A stretch of DNA of 64,000 nucleotides from Pseudomonadota bacterium (GCA_018261905.1 JAGTRU010000017.1:1-64000), one strand, 5' to 3'. Counted from the stretch's first letter, positions 16,918 to 26,076 are shown. The notes: generated from the sequence alone by a model not told the origin. Numbers and translations: made by a program.

Positions 16918-17535
16918 ATGTCGGGCCATCGATTGGTAACGAGCGAACTGATTGCCGCTATCCGTGGCGGCAATCTCAATGCAATGATCGGCGCGCTCGA
17001 GGCTGGCGCCGATATCGAAGAAGCCGACATCCACGGCCACTCCGGGCTCCCCTTGCGCACCGCCTGTTTCAGCGGCAATCTGGCGATCGTCGACGAACTG
17101 ATTGGCCGTGGCGCCGACATCAACGCCGCCGGCAGCAACGGCCCCGGGATGCCTCTGCAGCTTGCCGTACGGGGCAAGCAGTACGAGGTAATCGCCCTGC
17201 TTCTAAGACATGGCGCCGAAATACCGCCCGGCCTCGAGATCCCACCGGAAGCCCTGGTTTCGCGGGAGGAAAGAGGGGAACCGGGCATGCTCGAGGCACC
17301 CCGACTGGATATTCCGCTGCTTCCCCGTGAGGCCGCCAGCAGCGTGCCAACTGTCTTCGACATTATCGAGAACATCGACATTCCCGGCCACTACGGGACC
17401 GATACCAACATGCTGACCATGGACCTCCTGCGCCACAACGAGGCCAAGGAAGATGCGGCCAAAGCAGCCGCCGAGGCCGAAACGCCCAAAGAGACGAAAA
17501 GCAGCTTCTGGAAAACCGGCCGCTTGATCAAGTAG
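16918..17535 (+). CDS. Ankyrin-repeat protein with C-terminal GTDT tail
   Basis: A 205-residue protein with about three ankyrin repeats: LVTSELIAAIRGGNLNAMIG, SGLPLRTACFSGNLAIVDEL, and MPLQLAVRGKQYEVIALLLR with HGAEIPPG. A variable Pro-rich linker (105-145) leads to a conserved tail, IENIDIPGHYGTDTNMLTMD, with GTDT at 160-163. There is no signal peptide, so it is probably cytoplasmic. The whole protein is a paralogue of the one at 45898-46395, including the tail, and this relationship is visible directly. It lies between fbpA and fbpB and overlaps convergent fbpB by eight bases. Partner and function are unknown; nearby iron genes do not prove a role in iron uptake. Confidence 0.8.
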   Translation: MSGHRLVTSELIAAIRGGNLNAMIGALEAGADIEEADIHGHSGLPLRTACFSGNLAIVDELIGRGADINAAGSNGPGMPLQLAVRGKQYEVIALLLRHGAEIPPGLEIPPEALVSREERGEPGMLEAPRLDIPLLPREAASSVPTVFDIIENIDIPGHYGTDTNMLTMDLLRHNEAKEDAAKAAAEAETPKETKSSFWKTGRLIK

Positions 17536-19186
17536 CGGCAGATCCCGAGCCAACGCGACGCGAGGCGGAAATCTGCCGCGACAGGGCAATCAGTGGCAAC
17601 AGGCCGACAGCAACAATGGCCAGGGCGGCGGTTGATGCTTCTGCCAGACGCTCGTCGGAAGCCAGCGTATAGGCCTGGGTGGCCAGGGTATCGAAGTTGA
17701 AGGGGCGCATGACCAGCGTCGCCGGCAATTCCTTCATGACATCGACAAACACCAGCAAACCGGCCGTAAACAGGCTGCCACTGAGAATAGGCGCATGCAC
17801 CCGACGCAGCGTTTCACCCTGCCCCAGACCTAGGCTGCGCGCCGCGTCATCCATGTTCGGCGTGATCTTGGCCAAGCTGGATTCGACCGTATGTAGCGCC
17901 ACTGCCAGAAAACGTACCAGGTAAGCATAGATCACAGCGGCAATCCCGCCGGTCAGCAGCAGGCCGGGGTTGTAGCCGAACCACAGCAGCCACTGCCCGG
18001 CCAACCAGTTATCCAGGCGCGTCACCGGAATCAGCACGCCAACGGCAATGACCGCCCCCGGTACGGCGTACCCCAGGCCGACCAGGCGGTTAAGGGCGCT
18101 GCTCAGGGGCGATTTCGCCAGGCGAGCCCCATACGCCATCAGCAAGGCGATCAAGACGCCGATCGTCGCCGTGCAACCGGCCAGCACAAAACTGTTGCGG
18201 GCGAGCCCGACGAAGCGCTCACCAAACTGGGCATCACCTTCGGTCAGGGCCATTTTGAGCAGCAAGACGGCGGGCAGGATAAAGCCAAGCAACAAGGGCA
18301 GGCTACAGGCCAGGAAAGCCAGCCAGGCCTTGAGACCGAACAGATGAACGCCAGCCATCGGGCGGTTGCGCCCGGTCGTGTTGTGATAACGCGCCCGACC
18401 ACGCGAAATCCGTTCCGCCATCAGCAAAAACAGCACGAAACCGAGCAGGATGGCGGCCAGTTGAGCCGCAGCGACACGGTCGCCAAGCGAGAACCAGGCG
18501 CGGTAGATGCCGGTCGTGAAGGTATCGACGGCAAAATAGGCAACCGTACCGTAGTCGGCCAGGGTTTCCATCAGGGCCAGGGCGATGCCGGCGACGATGG
18601 CCGGACGGGCAAGCGGCAGGGACACCGAAAAAAACGCCCGCCACGGCCCCATGCCCAGCGTCCGGGCTGCTTCCAGCATGCCACTGGCCCGTTCGATGAA
18701 AGCCGCACGGGCGAGCAGATAAACATAGGGGTAAAGGACGCAGACGAACATCAGGATCGCGCCGGGCAAAGTGCGGATATCCGGAAACCAGTAGTCGCCA
18801 TGCTCCCAGCCGAAGGCATGACGCAAGGCGGTTTGCAGCGGCCCGACAAACTGCAGGAAATCGGTATAGACGTAGGCCATGACATAGGCCGGCATGGCCA
18901 GGGGCAAGACCATTGCCCATTCAAAAATGCGCCGACCGGGGAATTCATGCATCGCCGTCAGCCAGGCCGTGGCGACGCCGAGCAGCGCCACCCCGCAACC
19001 AACCCCCAGACAAAGCCACAGTGAGTTGAGGATGTAATCCGGCAACACCGTCTGCACCAGATGCGACCAGGTACCCGTCGTACCACCGACGAACAGGTTC
19101 AGCCCGACGCTGGCCACCGGCAAGCCGGCGAGCAGGGCGACGACCAAGCCGACCATCAACAGGGGGGAAGAATGGGGTGCACGCAT
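17528..19186 (-). CDS. fbpB: Ferric iron ABC transporter permease
   Basis: Inner-membrane permease of 552 residues, a fused duplication with about twelve helices. Each half carries a coupling motif: EAARTLGMGPWRAFFSVSLP in the first half and DAARSLGLGQGETLRRVHAP in the second (the EAA loop of ABC permeases). Length and layout match FbpB/AfuB-type ferric permeases. It is divergent from fbpC with only 30 bases between them and shares a Fur-box candidate there. A TATAAT hexamer on the minus strand (19206-19201) lies only 15 bases before its ATG, giving a very short leader. Translation starts MRAPHSSPLLMVGL; no strong ribosome site is visible. Confidence 0.9.
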   Translation of the reverse strand: MRAPHSSPLLMVGLVVALLAGLPVASVGLNLFVGGTTGTWSHLVQTVLPDYILNSLWLCLGVGCGVALLGVATAWLTAMHEFPGRRIFEWAMVLPLAMPAYVMAYVYTDFLQFVGPLQTALRHAFGWEHGDYWFPDIRTLPGAILMFVCVLYPYVYLLARAAFIERASGMLEAARTLGMGPWRAFFSVSLPLARPAIVAGIALALMETLADYGTVAYFAVDTFTTGIYRAWFSLGDRVAAAQLAAILLGFVLFLLMAERISRGRARYHNTTGRNRPMAGVHLFGLKAWLAFLACSLPLLLGFILPAVLLLKMALTEGDAQFGERFVGLARNSFVLAGCTATIGVLIALLMAYGARLAKSPLSSALNRLVGLGYAVPGAVIAVGVLIPVTRLDNWLAGQWLLWFGYNPGLLLTGGIAAVIYAYLVRFLAVALHTVESSLAKITPNMDDAARSLGLGQGETLRRVHAPILSGSLFTAGLLVFVDVMKELPATLVMRPFNFDTLATQAYTLASDERLAEASTAALAIVAVGLLPLIALSRQISASRRVGSGSAAT

Positions 19187-19193
19187 GTTTCTG

Positions 19194-19209
19194 AATGCGA
19201 ATTATAATC
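19194..19209 (+). promoter_or_regulatory. Fur-box candidate and overlapping divergent -10 boxes, fbpB/fbpC
   Basis: AATGCGAATTATAATC matches 12 of 16 positions of the Fur consensus. Within it TATAAT occurs on both strands (plus 19203-19208, minus 19206-19201), so one 30-base gap would hold both promoters and the operator. One TTGAAG 19 bases upstream could serve as the minus -35; I see no good plus-strand -35. Confidence 0.6.
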
Positions 19210-19216
19210 GACCGTT

Positions 19217-20371
19217 ATGGCTCAACTTCAACTAAAAGGCGTTATCCAGCGCTACGGCAATCACACGGTCGTAGACGGCGTCAATTTTTCCCTGGCGGCC
19301 GGCCAGATTGCTTGCCTGCTCGGTCCCTCCGGCTGTGGCAAGACAACGTTGCTGCGCTGCATCGCCGGTTTCGAGGAAATTGCCGGGGGGGAAATCCGCC
19401 TGCGCGGCGAAATGGTCAGCCGCATCGGTCAGCACATCGCCCCGGAAAAACGGCGGATCGGCATGGTCTTCCAGGACTACGCCCTTTTTCCCCACCTCAG
19501 CATCGAGCAGAACGTCGCCTTCGGGCTGGGTCGCAACCCGGCCGCAGAGGTCCATCAGCGGGTTAGTCAATTGCTCGCCACGGTCGGCCTCTCCGGGCAG
19601 GGAAGCAAATACCCGCACGAACTCTCCGGCGGCCAGCAACAGCGGGTGGCCCTGGCCCGCGCCCTGGCCCCGCGACCAGAGCTGATCCTGCTCGATGAGC
19701 CCTTCTCCAACCTCGACGTCGGCCTGCGCGAACGGCTCTCGGTCGAGGTTCGGGAAATCCTCAAGCGCGAGGGCTCGACGGCCGTCATGGTCACCCACGA
19801 CCAGCATGAAGCCTTCGCCATGGCCGACGAAATCGGCATCATGTTCGACGGTCGCATCCAGCAGTGGGATACCCCCTACAACCTCTATCACCGCCCGGCC
19901 AACCGCTTTGTTGCCGATTTCATCGGGCAGGGCGTGCTCGTTCCCGGCGTCGTCGGGACGCTCAACAGCGTACGCATGGAACTCGGCACCCTGACCTCCG
20001 ACACCCCGGTCGAATGCAACGAAACCTGCGCCCATTGCGACAACGGGTGCCGGGTCGACATCCTGCTCCGCCCGGACGACATCGTGCACGACGACCACAG
20101 CACGGTACAGGCCGAAGTGGTGCACAAGGCCTTCCGCGGCGCCGATATTCTCTACACCCTGCGCCTGGCCAGCGGCACCGAAGTCCTGTCACTGGTCCCC
20201 TCGCATCACAACCACGCCCTCGGCGAAAGGATCGGCATCCGCCTCGACGCCGATCACGTCATCGCCTTCAAGAAACACGAGGAGTGCGACGATCCGGCCT
20301 GCGAGATCAGACTTGAACAACAGTCCCACCCGGTCGCCTGGCAGGACGCCGGCAGCCGGAGTGCCGGCTGA
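19217..20371 (+). CDS. fbpC: Ferric iron ABC transporter ATPase with cysteine cluster
   Basis: ATP-binding subunit of the ferric importer, 384 residues. Walker A is GPSGCGKTT (36-44), the signature is LSGGQQQRVALARAL (136-150), Walker B is LILLDEPFSNLD (156-167), and the H-loop is VTHDQHEAF. The C-terminal regulatory half after residue 240 contains an unusual cluster, C267-x3-C271-x2-C274-x3-C278, plus C357 and C362 in ECDDPAC, and several His residues (HDDH at 291-294, HHNH at 330-333). Such a cluster could bind a metal or an Fe-S centre and tune activity; that is inference. It is divergent from fbpB and followed by aat 16 bases later. Confidence 0.9.
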   Translation: MAQLQLKGVIQRYGNHTVVDGVNFSLAAGQIACLLGPSGCGKTTLLRCIAGFEEIAGGEIRLRGEMVSRIGQHIAPEKRRIGMVFQDYALFPHLSIEQNVAFGLGRNPAAEVHQRVSQLLATVGLSGQGSKYPHELSGGQQQRVALARALAPRPELILLDEPFSNLDVGLRERLSVEVREILKREGSTAVMVTHDQHEAFAMADEIGIMFDGRIQQWDTPYNLYHRPANRFVADFIGQGVLVPGVVGTLNSVRMELGTLTSDTPVECNETCAHCDNGCRVDILLRPDDIVHDDHSTVQAEVVHKAFRGADILYTLRLASGTEVLSLVPSHHNHALGERIGIRLDADHVIAFKKHEECDDPACEIRLEQQSHPVAWQDAGSRSAG

Positions 20372-20387
20372 CCCGGTAACGCCGCCG

Positions 20388-21092
20388 ATGATTCCCTTTC
20401 TCGGCCCGCAGGATAACTTTCCGCCGCTCGAAGCATGTCGGGAGGACATGGGCGGGCTGCTGGCCGTCGGCGCCGATCTTGATCCGGCCCGCCTGCTCGA
20501 TGCTTACCGGCGCGGCATTTTCCCGTGGGGCACGGTCGAGGGGCAACCCCTGTGGTACAGCCCGGATCCGCGCATGGTGCTTTTCCCCGAAGAATTCCGG
20601 CTAAGTCGTTCGCTGAAGAAAACCCTGCGCGCTGGAAATTTCGAAGTCCGTTTCGACAGCAATTTCGCCGGGGTTATCGCCCACTGCGCCGCCACCCGAC
20701 GCCCCGATCAGGACGGCACCTGGATCACCCCCGAGATGATCGAAGCCTATCGCCGCCTGCATGAACTCGGCTGGGCGCACTCGGTCGAAACCTATGTCGA
20801 AGGCGATCTGGTAGGCGGCTTGTACGGCTTGGCTATCGGCAGCATGTTCTATGGGGAATCGATGTTCTCACTGCGCAGCAACGCCTCGAAAATCGCCTTC
20901 GCTCACCTCATCAGCCTTCTCAAGAGTCAGCACTGCGGCATGATCGACTGTCAGATGTACACGCAACATCTTGCCTCGCTGGGCGGCCGGGAAATCCCCC
21001 GCCGCACCTTCCTCGATCGCCTGCAGGCGCTGACGGCGGAGCCCGGCCCGGGCGCGCCGTGGGCGACCATCACCTTGCCCGCCGACTGGTAA
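20388..21092 (+). CDS. aat: Leucyl/phenylalanyl-tRNA--protein transferase
   Basis: N-end rule enzyme that adds Leu or Phe from tRNA to proteins with N-terminal Arg or Lys, marking them for ClpS/ClpAP. The 234-residue form starting MIPFLGPQDNFPPLEACRED matches E. coli Aat in length. Conserved segments are GGLLAVGADLDPARLLDAYR, GIFPW, WYSPDPRMVLFPEEFRLSRS, and SMFYGESMFS. A longer frame from TTG at 20313 overlaps fbpC and adds a Pro-rich stretch; I reject it. The gene is followed three bases later by bpt, the second bacterial N-end rule transferase. Confidence 0.92.
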   Translation: MIPFLGPQDNFPPLEACREDMGGLLAVGADLDPARLLDAYRRGIFPWGTVEGQPLWYSPDPRMVLFPEEFRLSRSLKKTLRAGNFEVRFDSNFAGVIAHCAATRRPDQDGTWITPEMIEAYRRLHELGWAHSVETYVEGDLVGGLYGLAIGSMFYGESMFSLRSNASKIAFAHLISLLKSQHCGMIDCQMYTQHLASLGGREIPRRTFLDRLQALTAEPGPGAPWATITLPADW

Positions 21093-21095
21093 ACC

Positions 21096-21839
21096 ATGTC
21101 GCAACCCAACGACGCCGCGCTGCCCTTCTCGCTGCTCCAGTTCTATGCGACATCGCCCTATCCGTGCAGTTACCTGCCGGAGCGTCAGGCGCGCTCGCAA
21201 GTCGCCACCCCGGCCCACCTGATCGACGCCCACATCTACAGTTCGCTGGTTCGCGCCGGCTTTCGCCGGAGCGGCATCTTTACCTACCGGCCGCACTGCG
21301 ACCGTTGCCAGGCCTGCATTCCGGTCCGTCTGCCGGTGGCCGACCTGCAACCGAACCGCAGCCAGCGCCGGGCGCTGAAGAAACACGCCGAACTGCAGGC
21401 CCGGCAAATGCCGCTGGCCCTGTTCGACGATCACTACGCCCTCTACAACCACTACCAGCAGACGCGCCACCCGGGTGGCGGCATGGATGAGGACAATCAC
21501 GAACAATATGCCCAGTTCCTGCTGCAGAGCCGCGTCAATACCCGGCTGATCGAGTTCCTCGACGACGACAAGGTCCGCATGGTCAGCCTGATCGATATCC
21601 TCGACGACGGCCTGTCCTCGGTCTACACCTTCTACGACCCGGACATTGCGAACGCCAGTTTCGGCACCTACAACATCCTCTGGCAAGCCGCGCAATGCGT
21701 TGAACTCGGCCTACCCTATCTCTATCTCGGTTACTGGATTGCCGAAAGCCGAAAAATGGCCTACAAGTCCACCTTTTCGCCCATCGAAGGTCTCGTTAAC
21801 GGCCAATGGCAACTACTCGACATCAAACCCACCCCATGA
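21096..21839 (+). CDS. bpt: Aspartate/glutamate leucyltransferase (Bpt)
   Basis: Second N-end rule transferase, 247 residues, which adds Leu to N-terminal Asp or Glu (homologue of eukaryotic Ate1). The N-terminal cysteine region is [12 protein letters not shown] with [11 protein letters not shown]. The C-terminal GNAT-like half has [29 protein letters not shown] and [17 protein letters not shown]. Length is normal. It starts three bases after aat, so the pair is one transcription unit. Its stop overlaps the next start (ATGA), linking it to a run of exported proteins. Confidence 0.92.
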   Translation: MSQPNDAALPFSLLQFYATSPYPCSYLPERQARSQVATPAHLIDAHIYSSLVRAGFRRSGIFTYRPHCDRCQACIPVRLPVADLQPNRSQRRALKKHAELQARQMPLALFDDHYALYNHYQQTRHPGGGMDEDNHEQYAQFLLQSRVNTRLIEFLDDDKVRMVSLIDILDDGLSSVYTFYDPDIANASFGTYNILWQAAQCVELGLPYLYLGYWIAESRKMAYKSTFSPIEGLVNGQWQLLDIKPTP

Positions 21840-22519
21840 ATCTCCGCCTGCTGCCCCTGCTCTGCCTGCCATTTGCCGCCCTCGCCGAAAACCCCGTCCC
21901 CCACAGCACCTATACCTGCGATGACGGCAGCCGGATCAAACTCTCCTTTTCGCCGGCGGCCGATGGTCGTCCGCAGGCACAACTGCACCTCGCCGACACC
22001 ACCCTCACCCTGCCGCGGGTTCCGGCCGCGGTCGGCGCCTTCTACCGCAACGAGACGATTCGCCTGCACATCCAGGACGAGCAGGCGGTTTTCGACGATG
22101 CACATGGCACCACCCGGCATTGCCTCCTCGGCGCCAACGGGCCGCTGGCGGCAAGCCCGCCGGCCGCCACCCCGAGCAGCCTGGTCGAGATCAGCGGCCA
22201 GATTACCTACCACAGCCGCCGCCCCCTGCCGGCGGATGCCGAACTGATCATTCGCGTGCAGGACGTCTCCCGTGCCGGGACCCGGCCCCGCACCCTGGCC
22301 GAACAACGTATCGCCGTCGCCGGCCAACCGCTGACCGTCCCCTTCGCAACCAATATCGACCGTGATCTGCTCGGCAAGAAATCACGCGTTACCATTTCGG
22401 CCGGAATCGAAAGCGCCGGCCAGTTGCTTTTCGCCAACCGCAAAACTTACCCCGCCTTCAGCGACCAGCAAGCCAAGTATCACACCATCGAATTGCAACG
22501 AGTCGCCCGTGCGAAATAG
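21836..22519 (+). CDS. Exported MliC-YbaY two-domain protein
   Basis: A 227-residue exported protein. The signal peptide is [17 protein letters not shown]. The first domain (about 20-105; [13 protein letters not shown], with a second Cys in TRHCLLGA) resembles MliC, periplasmic inhibitors of C-type lysozyme. The second (about 120-215; [20 protein letters not shown] and IRVQDVSRA) resembles YbaY, a family with secretin-pilotin-like folds. The combination suggests a role in envelope defence, but no test is possible here. The ATG overlaps the bpt stop and its own stop overlaps the next gene, so it is translated as part of a coupled run. Confidence 0.7.
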   Translation: MNLRLLPLLCLPFAALAENPVPHSTYTCDDGSRIKLSFSPAADGRPQAQLHLADTTLTLPRVPAAVGAFYRNETIRLHIQDEQAVFDDAHGTTRHCLLGANGPLAASPPAATPSSLVEISGQITYHSRRPLPADAELIIRVQDVSRAGTRPRTLAEQRIAVAGQPLTVPFATNIDRDLLGKKSRVTISAGIESAGQLLFANRKTYPAFSDQQAKYHTIELQRVARAK

Positions 22520-22904
22520 CCTGCCGCTGCTCGCCGCGCTGCTCGCCGGGGCGCTGCCGGCCGCGGCCGAAACGGTCGCCTGTCACGTCACTTACGGCGG
22601 CGAAACCCGGCTCATCGAGAGTCCGGCCGTCGCCTCGCCCTACACCGTGGCACCGGTCGCCGTCGGCTCCTATTTCCTGTTCCGCATCGTCTTCCGGCGC
22701 GAACCGGCTGACTTGGCCGGTATCAAGCTCTACACCTATGCCGATCGCGACAGTGGCCGCCCCCTCATCCACCAGGCGAGTTATGCCTACCCGGCGAACA
22801 ATGCGGGCCCCGACGGCTTCACCGGGCAGCAAACGGTATATGAACCGGTACGCGATGGCGAACTGCACTACTGGTGCGAACTCAAGAATGGTGCAGGACA
22901 ATGA
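22509..22904 (+). CDS. Small exported protein of unknown function
   Basis: A 131-residue protein starting at GTG (22509), with a signal peptide [19 protein letters not shown] and mature start ETVACHVTYGGETRLIESPA. Two Cys residues (in VACHV and YWCELKN) probably form a disulphide. The body has the pattern VAVGSYFLFRIVFRREPADL and AGIKLYTYADRDSGRPLIHQ; I do not recognise the family. The start overlaps the previous gene by 11 bases, and its stop overlaps the CapA-like start as ATGA. It is read as part of the bpt-to-CapA run. Frame and signal peptide make it a convincing gene. Confidence 0.7.
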   Translation: MRNSLPLLAALLAGALPAAAETVACHVTYGGETRLIESPAVASPYTVAPVAVGSYFLFRIVFRREPADLAGIKLYTYADRDSGRPLIHQASYAYPANNAGPDGFTGQQTVYEPVRDGELHYWCELKNGAGQ

Positions 22905-23875
22905 GGCAGAGCCGGAAATCCGTTTTATGGGCGCTCGGCGCCCTGCTCCTTGGCCTGAATGTTCAGGCAGAACCGCTGACCCTGGTGTTCGCCGGCGACA
23001 TCATGCTCGACGACGGCCCCGGCCGCCTCATCGCGAGCGGCGGCGACCCACTCGAACCCTTTGCCGCCATCCTCAAGGCGGCCGATTACCGGATCGGCAA
23101 TCTCGAATGCCCGATCGCCGAAAGCGGTCAGCCCCTCGACAACAAGATTTTCAGCTTCCGGGCCCGCCCCGAATCGGTCGCCGTACTAACCGGTCGTTTC
23201 GATGCCATGGCCCTGGCCAACAACCACTCCGGCGACTACGGCCAGCAGGCCTTCACTGAGACCATTGCCCACCTGGACCGCGCCGGCATCGCCCATTTCG
23301 GCGGCGGGCGCAATCTGGCCGAAGCCCACCAGCCGCTCTGGATAGCAAAAAACGGACTGAAGATCGCCGTGCTCGGTTACAACGAGTTCAAGCCGCGCGC
23401 TTTCGAAGCCGGTGCCGACTGGCCCGGCATCGCCTGGAGCGAGGACGACCAGGTAATCGCCGACATTCGCGCCGCCCAGGCGGCCGGCGCCGACCTGATC
23501 ATTCCCTTCATGCACTGGGGCTGGGAAAAGGAAAGCCTGCCCGGCGAACGCCAAAAGAAGCTCGCCCGGAAGATGATCGACGCCGGCGCCGCGCTGGTCG
23601 TCGGCGGCCACCCGCACGTCACCCAGGGGGCCGAAACCTATCAGGGCAAGCCGATCATCTACAGTCTCGGCAATTTCGTCTTCGACGGGTTCGACGATCC
23701 CGCCGCCCGCCGCGGCTGGCTGCTGCGTCTCAGACTCGACAAATCCGGGGTGCTTTTCTGGGACACCCTGGCGGCGCAGATGGACGATGCCGGGACGCCC
23801 TACCCGGTGGCCGGGGCCTTCACTCCCTGCGGCCGCGGCGGCGAGAGCGCCCTTTCGGAATGCCTGAATCCCTGA
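22901..23875 (+). CDS. CapA-family metallophosphatase-like exported protein
   Basis: A 324-residue CapA/PgsA-type protein with a signal peptide (LWALGALLLGLNVQA) and the metallophosphatase-like core: FAGDIMLDDGPGRL, GNLECPIAESG, ALANNHSGDYG, HWGWEKE, and GGHPHVTQG. In Bacillus CapA helps make poly-gamma-glutamate capsule; many proteobacterial homologues are uncharacterised. No other capsule gene (capB, capC) lies here, so the role is open. It closes the aat-bpt-envelope run. The first 27 bases of a longer frame (from 22874) overlap the preceding gene and were dropped in favour of the ATGA start. Confidence 0.8.
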   Translation: MRQSRKSVLWALGALLLGLNVQAEPLTLVFAGDIMLDDGPGRLIASGGDPLEPFAAILKAADYRIGNLECPIAESGQPLDNKIFSFRARPESVAVLTGRFDAMALANNHSGDYGQQAFTETIAHLDRAGIAHFGGGRNLAEAHQPLWIAKNGLKIAVLGYNEFKPRAFEAGADWPGIAWSEDDQVIADIRAAQAAGADLIIPFMHWGWEKESLPGERQKKLARKMIDAGAALVVGGHPHVTQGAETYQGKPIIYSLGNFVFDGFDDPAARRGWLLRLRLDKSGVLFWDTLAAQMDDAGTPYPVAGAFTPCGRGGESALSECLNP

Positions 23876-23950
23876 GCCGGCAGTCGTGACCCCGGGCCAT
23901 CCCGACGACGGGTCCGCCCGGCCTGGCACTGAGCGCTGCCGAGTTCAACT

Positions 23951-24117
23951 GTTGCGCCGCAACAACGCGCCCTGAGAGACGGCCAAAAACCACTTTATTG
24001 CGTTCCATTCGCCCAGCCGAAGTGCTAGATTGCCGGCTCCGCGGCGCCCCCCCCCGAGCGGACCCAAAGCGGGCGCCATGCCGTTGAAATAAAACATTAT
24101 TTGCGCCCTCGGCGCAA
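23951..24117 (+). other. Structured leader upstream of kup
   Basis: This gap holds two small inverted repeats, GTTGCG-C-CGCAAC (23951-23963) and TTGCGCC-CTC-GGCGCAA (24101-24117). The second lies directly before the CAGGGG ribosome site of kup, and AT-rich DNA (24085-24102) just before it may carry a -10. No riboswitch family is recognised. The effect on kup translation is inference. Confidence 0.3.
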
Positions 24118-24128
24118 CAGGGGAATGC

Positions 24129-25988
24129 ATGCACGCACGCCAAGCGTTACCGGCACTGACGGTAGCCGCCATCGGGGTGGTTTTCGGCGACATCGGGACC
24201 AGTCCGCTCTATGCCTTGAAAGAAATTTTCAACGGCCATCACCCCATCCCGGTCACCCCTGAAAACATCCTCGGCATTCTTTCCATGATCTTCTGGTCGA
24301 TCATGGCCCTGGTTTCCATCAAGTATGTCGCCCTCATCATGCGCGCCGACAATCGCGGCGAAGGCGGCTCGCTGGCCCTGCTGGCCCTGGTCACGGAACG
24401 CGCCAAAAACCCGAAACTGTCCTGGGCCATCACCCTGCTCGGTATTTTTGCCGCCGCCCTGTTCTACGGTGACAGCATGATCACGCCAGCGATTTCGGTA
24501 CTTTCCGCCGTCGAAGGCATGGAAATCATCACCCCGACGCTGAAGCCCTACGTGATACCGATCACCTTGACGATCATCACCGGCCTGTTCTTCATCCAGA
24601 AACGCGGCACCGGCACCGTCGGCCTGTTTTTCGGCCCGGTCATGGTCGTCTGGTTCGCCATTCTCGGCCTCCTCGGCATACTCCAAATCGCCCACACGCC
24701 GTCGGTGCTGTTCGCACTCAACCCCGCTTACGCCGGCAATTTCATTCTTGCCCACCCCGGCCTCGCCTTCCTCGCCCTCGGTTCTGTCGTCCTCGCCGTA
24801 ACCGGCGGCGAAGCGCTGTATACCGACATGGGGCACTTCGGACCGTTCCCGATCCGGCTGGCCTGGTTTGCATTCGTCATGCCGGCCCTGGTTCTCAATT
24901 ATTTCGGCCAGGGCGCCTTGTTGCTCACCGACCCGGCCGCGATTGCCAGCCCCTTTTTCCACCTGGCGCCGGACTGGGCGCTGGTGCCGATGGTCGGCCT
25001 GGCCACCATCGCCACGGTGATCGCCTCGCAGGCGGTGATTTCCGGCGCCTTTTCGGTGGCCCGCCAGTCGATCCAGATGGGGCTGCTGCCCCGCATGCAG
25101 ATCATTCACACCTCCGGTCACGAACAAGGACAAATCTATGTCCCATTCACCAACTGGACGCTTTATCTGGCCGTCGTCGCTCTCGTCATCGGCTTCAAGA
25201 ATTCCTCCAATCTGGCCGCCGCCTACGGCATCGCGGTGACCGGCACGATGCTCATCGACACCATCCTGATTGCCTTCGTGATGGTCCTCATGTGGCGCTG
25301 GAATGCCATCGCCGTGGCCGTCGTCGCCGGCCTGATGCTGCTGGTCGACCTCGCCTTCTTCGCCGCCAATGCAATCAAGATCCCGGAAGGCGGCTGGTTC
25401 CCGATCGCCATGGGGATCATTTCCTTTACCGTACTGACCACCTGGCGCCGCGGCCGACGGCTGGTTTCCGAGGAAATGGCCAAGCAGGGCATTCCGATGG
25501 ATGCCTTCCTGCTGGCCATCGACGGCGTACACCGCATCCAGGGCACCGCCGTCTTCATGACCAGTTCCAAGGAAGGCGTGCCGGCCGCCCTGCTGCACAA
25601 TCTCAAGCACAATCAGATATTGCATGAACGGGTCGTGCTGCTCACCATCCAGACCACCGACACGCCGCACGTCAATGATTTCGACCGCATTTACCTGCAC
25701 AACCTGAACAAGGGCTTCAAGCGCCTGATCGTCCGCTACGGCTTTATGGAAAGCCCCGACGTCCCCGGTGTCCTGGAACAGTGCAAACGTTTCGGCGAGC
25801 GCTTCGACATGATGGAGACCACCTTCTACCTGTCGCGCGAAACCATCGTCCCCTCGATGGCCCGCAAATTCACCCTGCTCCGCGCCCGACTCTTCGCCGT
25901 GATGTCGAAAAACGCGACCAGCGCCAGCGACTTTTTCCAGATCCCGACCAACCGCGTGGTTGAGCTGGGTACCCAATTGATTATTTGA
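24129..25988 (+). CDS. kup: Low-affinity potassium transporter Kup
   Basis: K+ uptake protein of 619 residues, a proton-linked transporter of the KUP/HAK family in the inner membrane. The N-terminus has [19 protein letters not shown], the family signature, and about twelve membrane helices follow to residue 460. The cytoplasmic C-terminal domain ends [20 protein letters not shown]. Family landmarks [20 protein letters not shown] and [14 protein letters not shown] are intact. AGGGGA stands five bases before the ATG. Upstream DNA holds hairpins described separately. Confidence 0.93.
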   Translation: MHARQALPALTVAAIGVVFGDIGTSPLYALKEIFNGHHPIPVTPENILGILSMIFWSIMALVSIKYVALIMRADNRGEGGSLALLALVTERAKNPKLSWAITLLGIFAAALFYGDSMITPAISVLSAVEGMEIITPTLKPYVIPITLTIITGLFFIQKRGTGTVGLFFGPVMVVWFAILGLLGILQIAHTPSVLFALNPAYAGNFILAHPGLAFLALGSVVLAVTGGEALYTDMGHFGPFPIRLAWFAFVMPALVLNYFGQGALLLTDPAAIASPFFHLAPDWALVPMVGLATIATVIASQAVISGAFSVARQSIQMGLLPRMQIIHTSGHEQGQIYVPFTNWTLYLAVVALVIGFKNSSNLAAAYGIAVTGTMLIDTILIAFVMVLMWRWNAIAVAVVAGLMLLVDLAFFAANAIKIPEGGWFPIAMGIISFTVLTTWRRGRRLVSEEMAKQGIPMDAFLLAIDGVHRIQGTAVFMTSSKEGVPAALLHNLKHNQILHERVVLLTIQTTDTPHVNDFDRIYLHNLNKGFKRLIVRYGFMESPDVPGVLEQCKRFGERFDMMETTFYLSRETIVPSMARKFTLLRARLFAVMSKNATSASDFFQIPTNRVVELGTQLII

Positions 25989-26076
25989 CCAGGACCGCCC
26001 AGGCGCTGGCCGATCATCCCGGCAATTGCAGCAAGGACTGCCGGAGTCCGCCAGCGTTACGGTAAAATAGCCGGCT

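Noticed and set aside
24147..25976. 609-codon minus-strand frame opposite kup
   Set aside because: It mirrors kup codon by codon, is rich in Gly/Asp/His as expected from antisense of a membrane gene, and has no recognisable domain.
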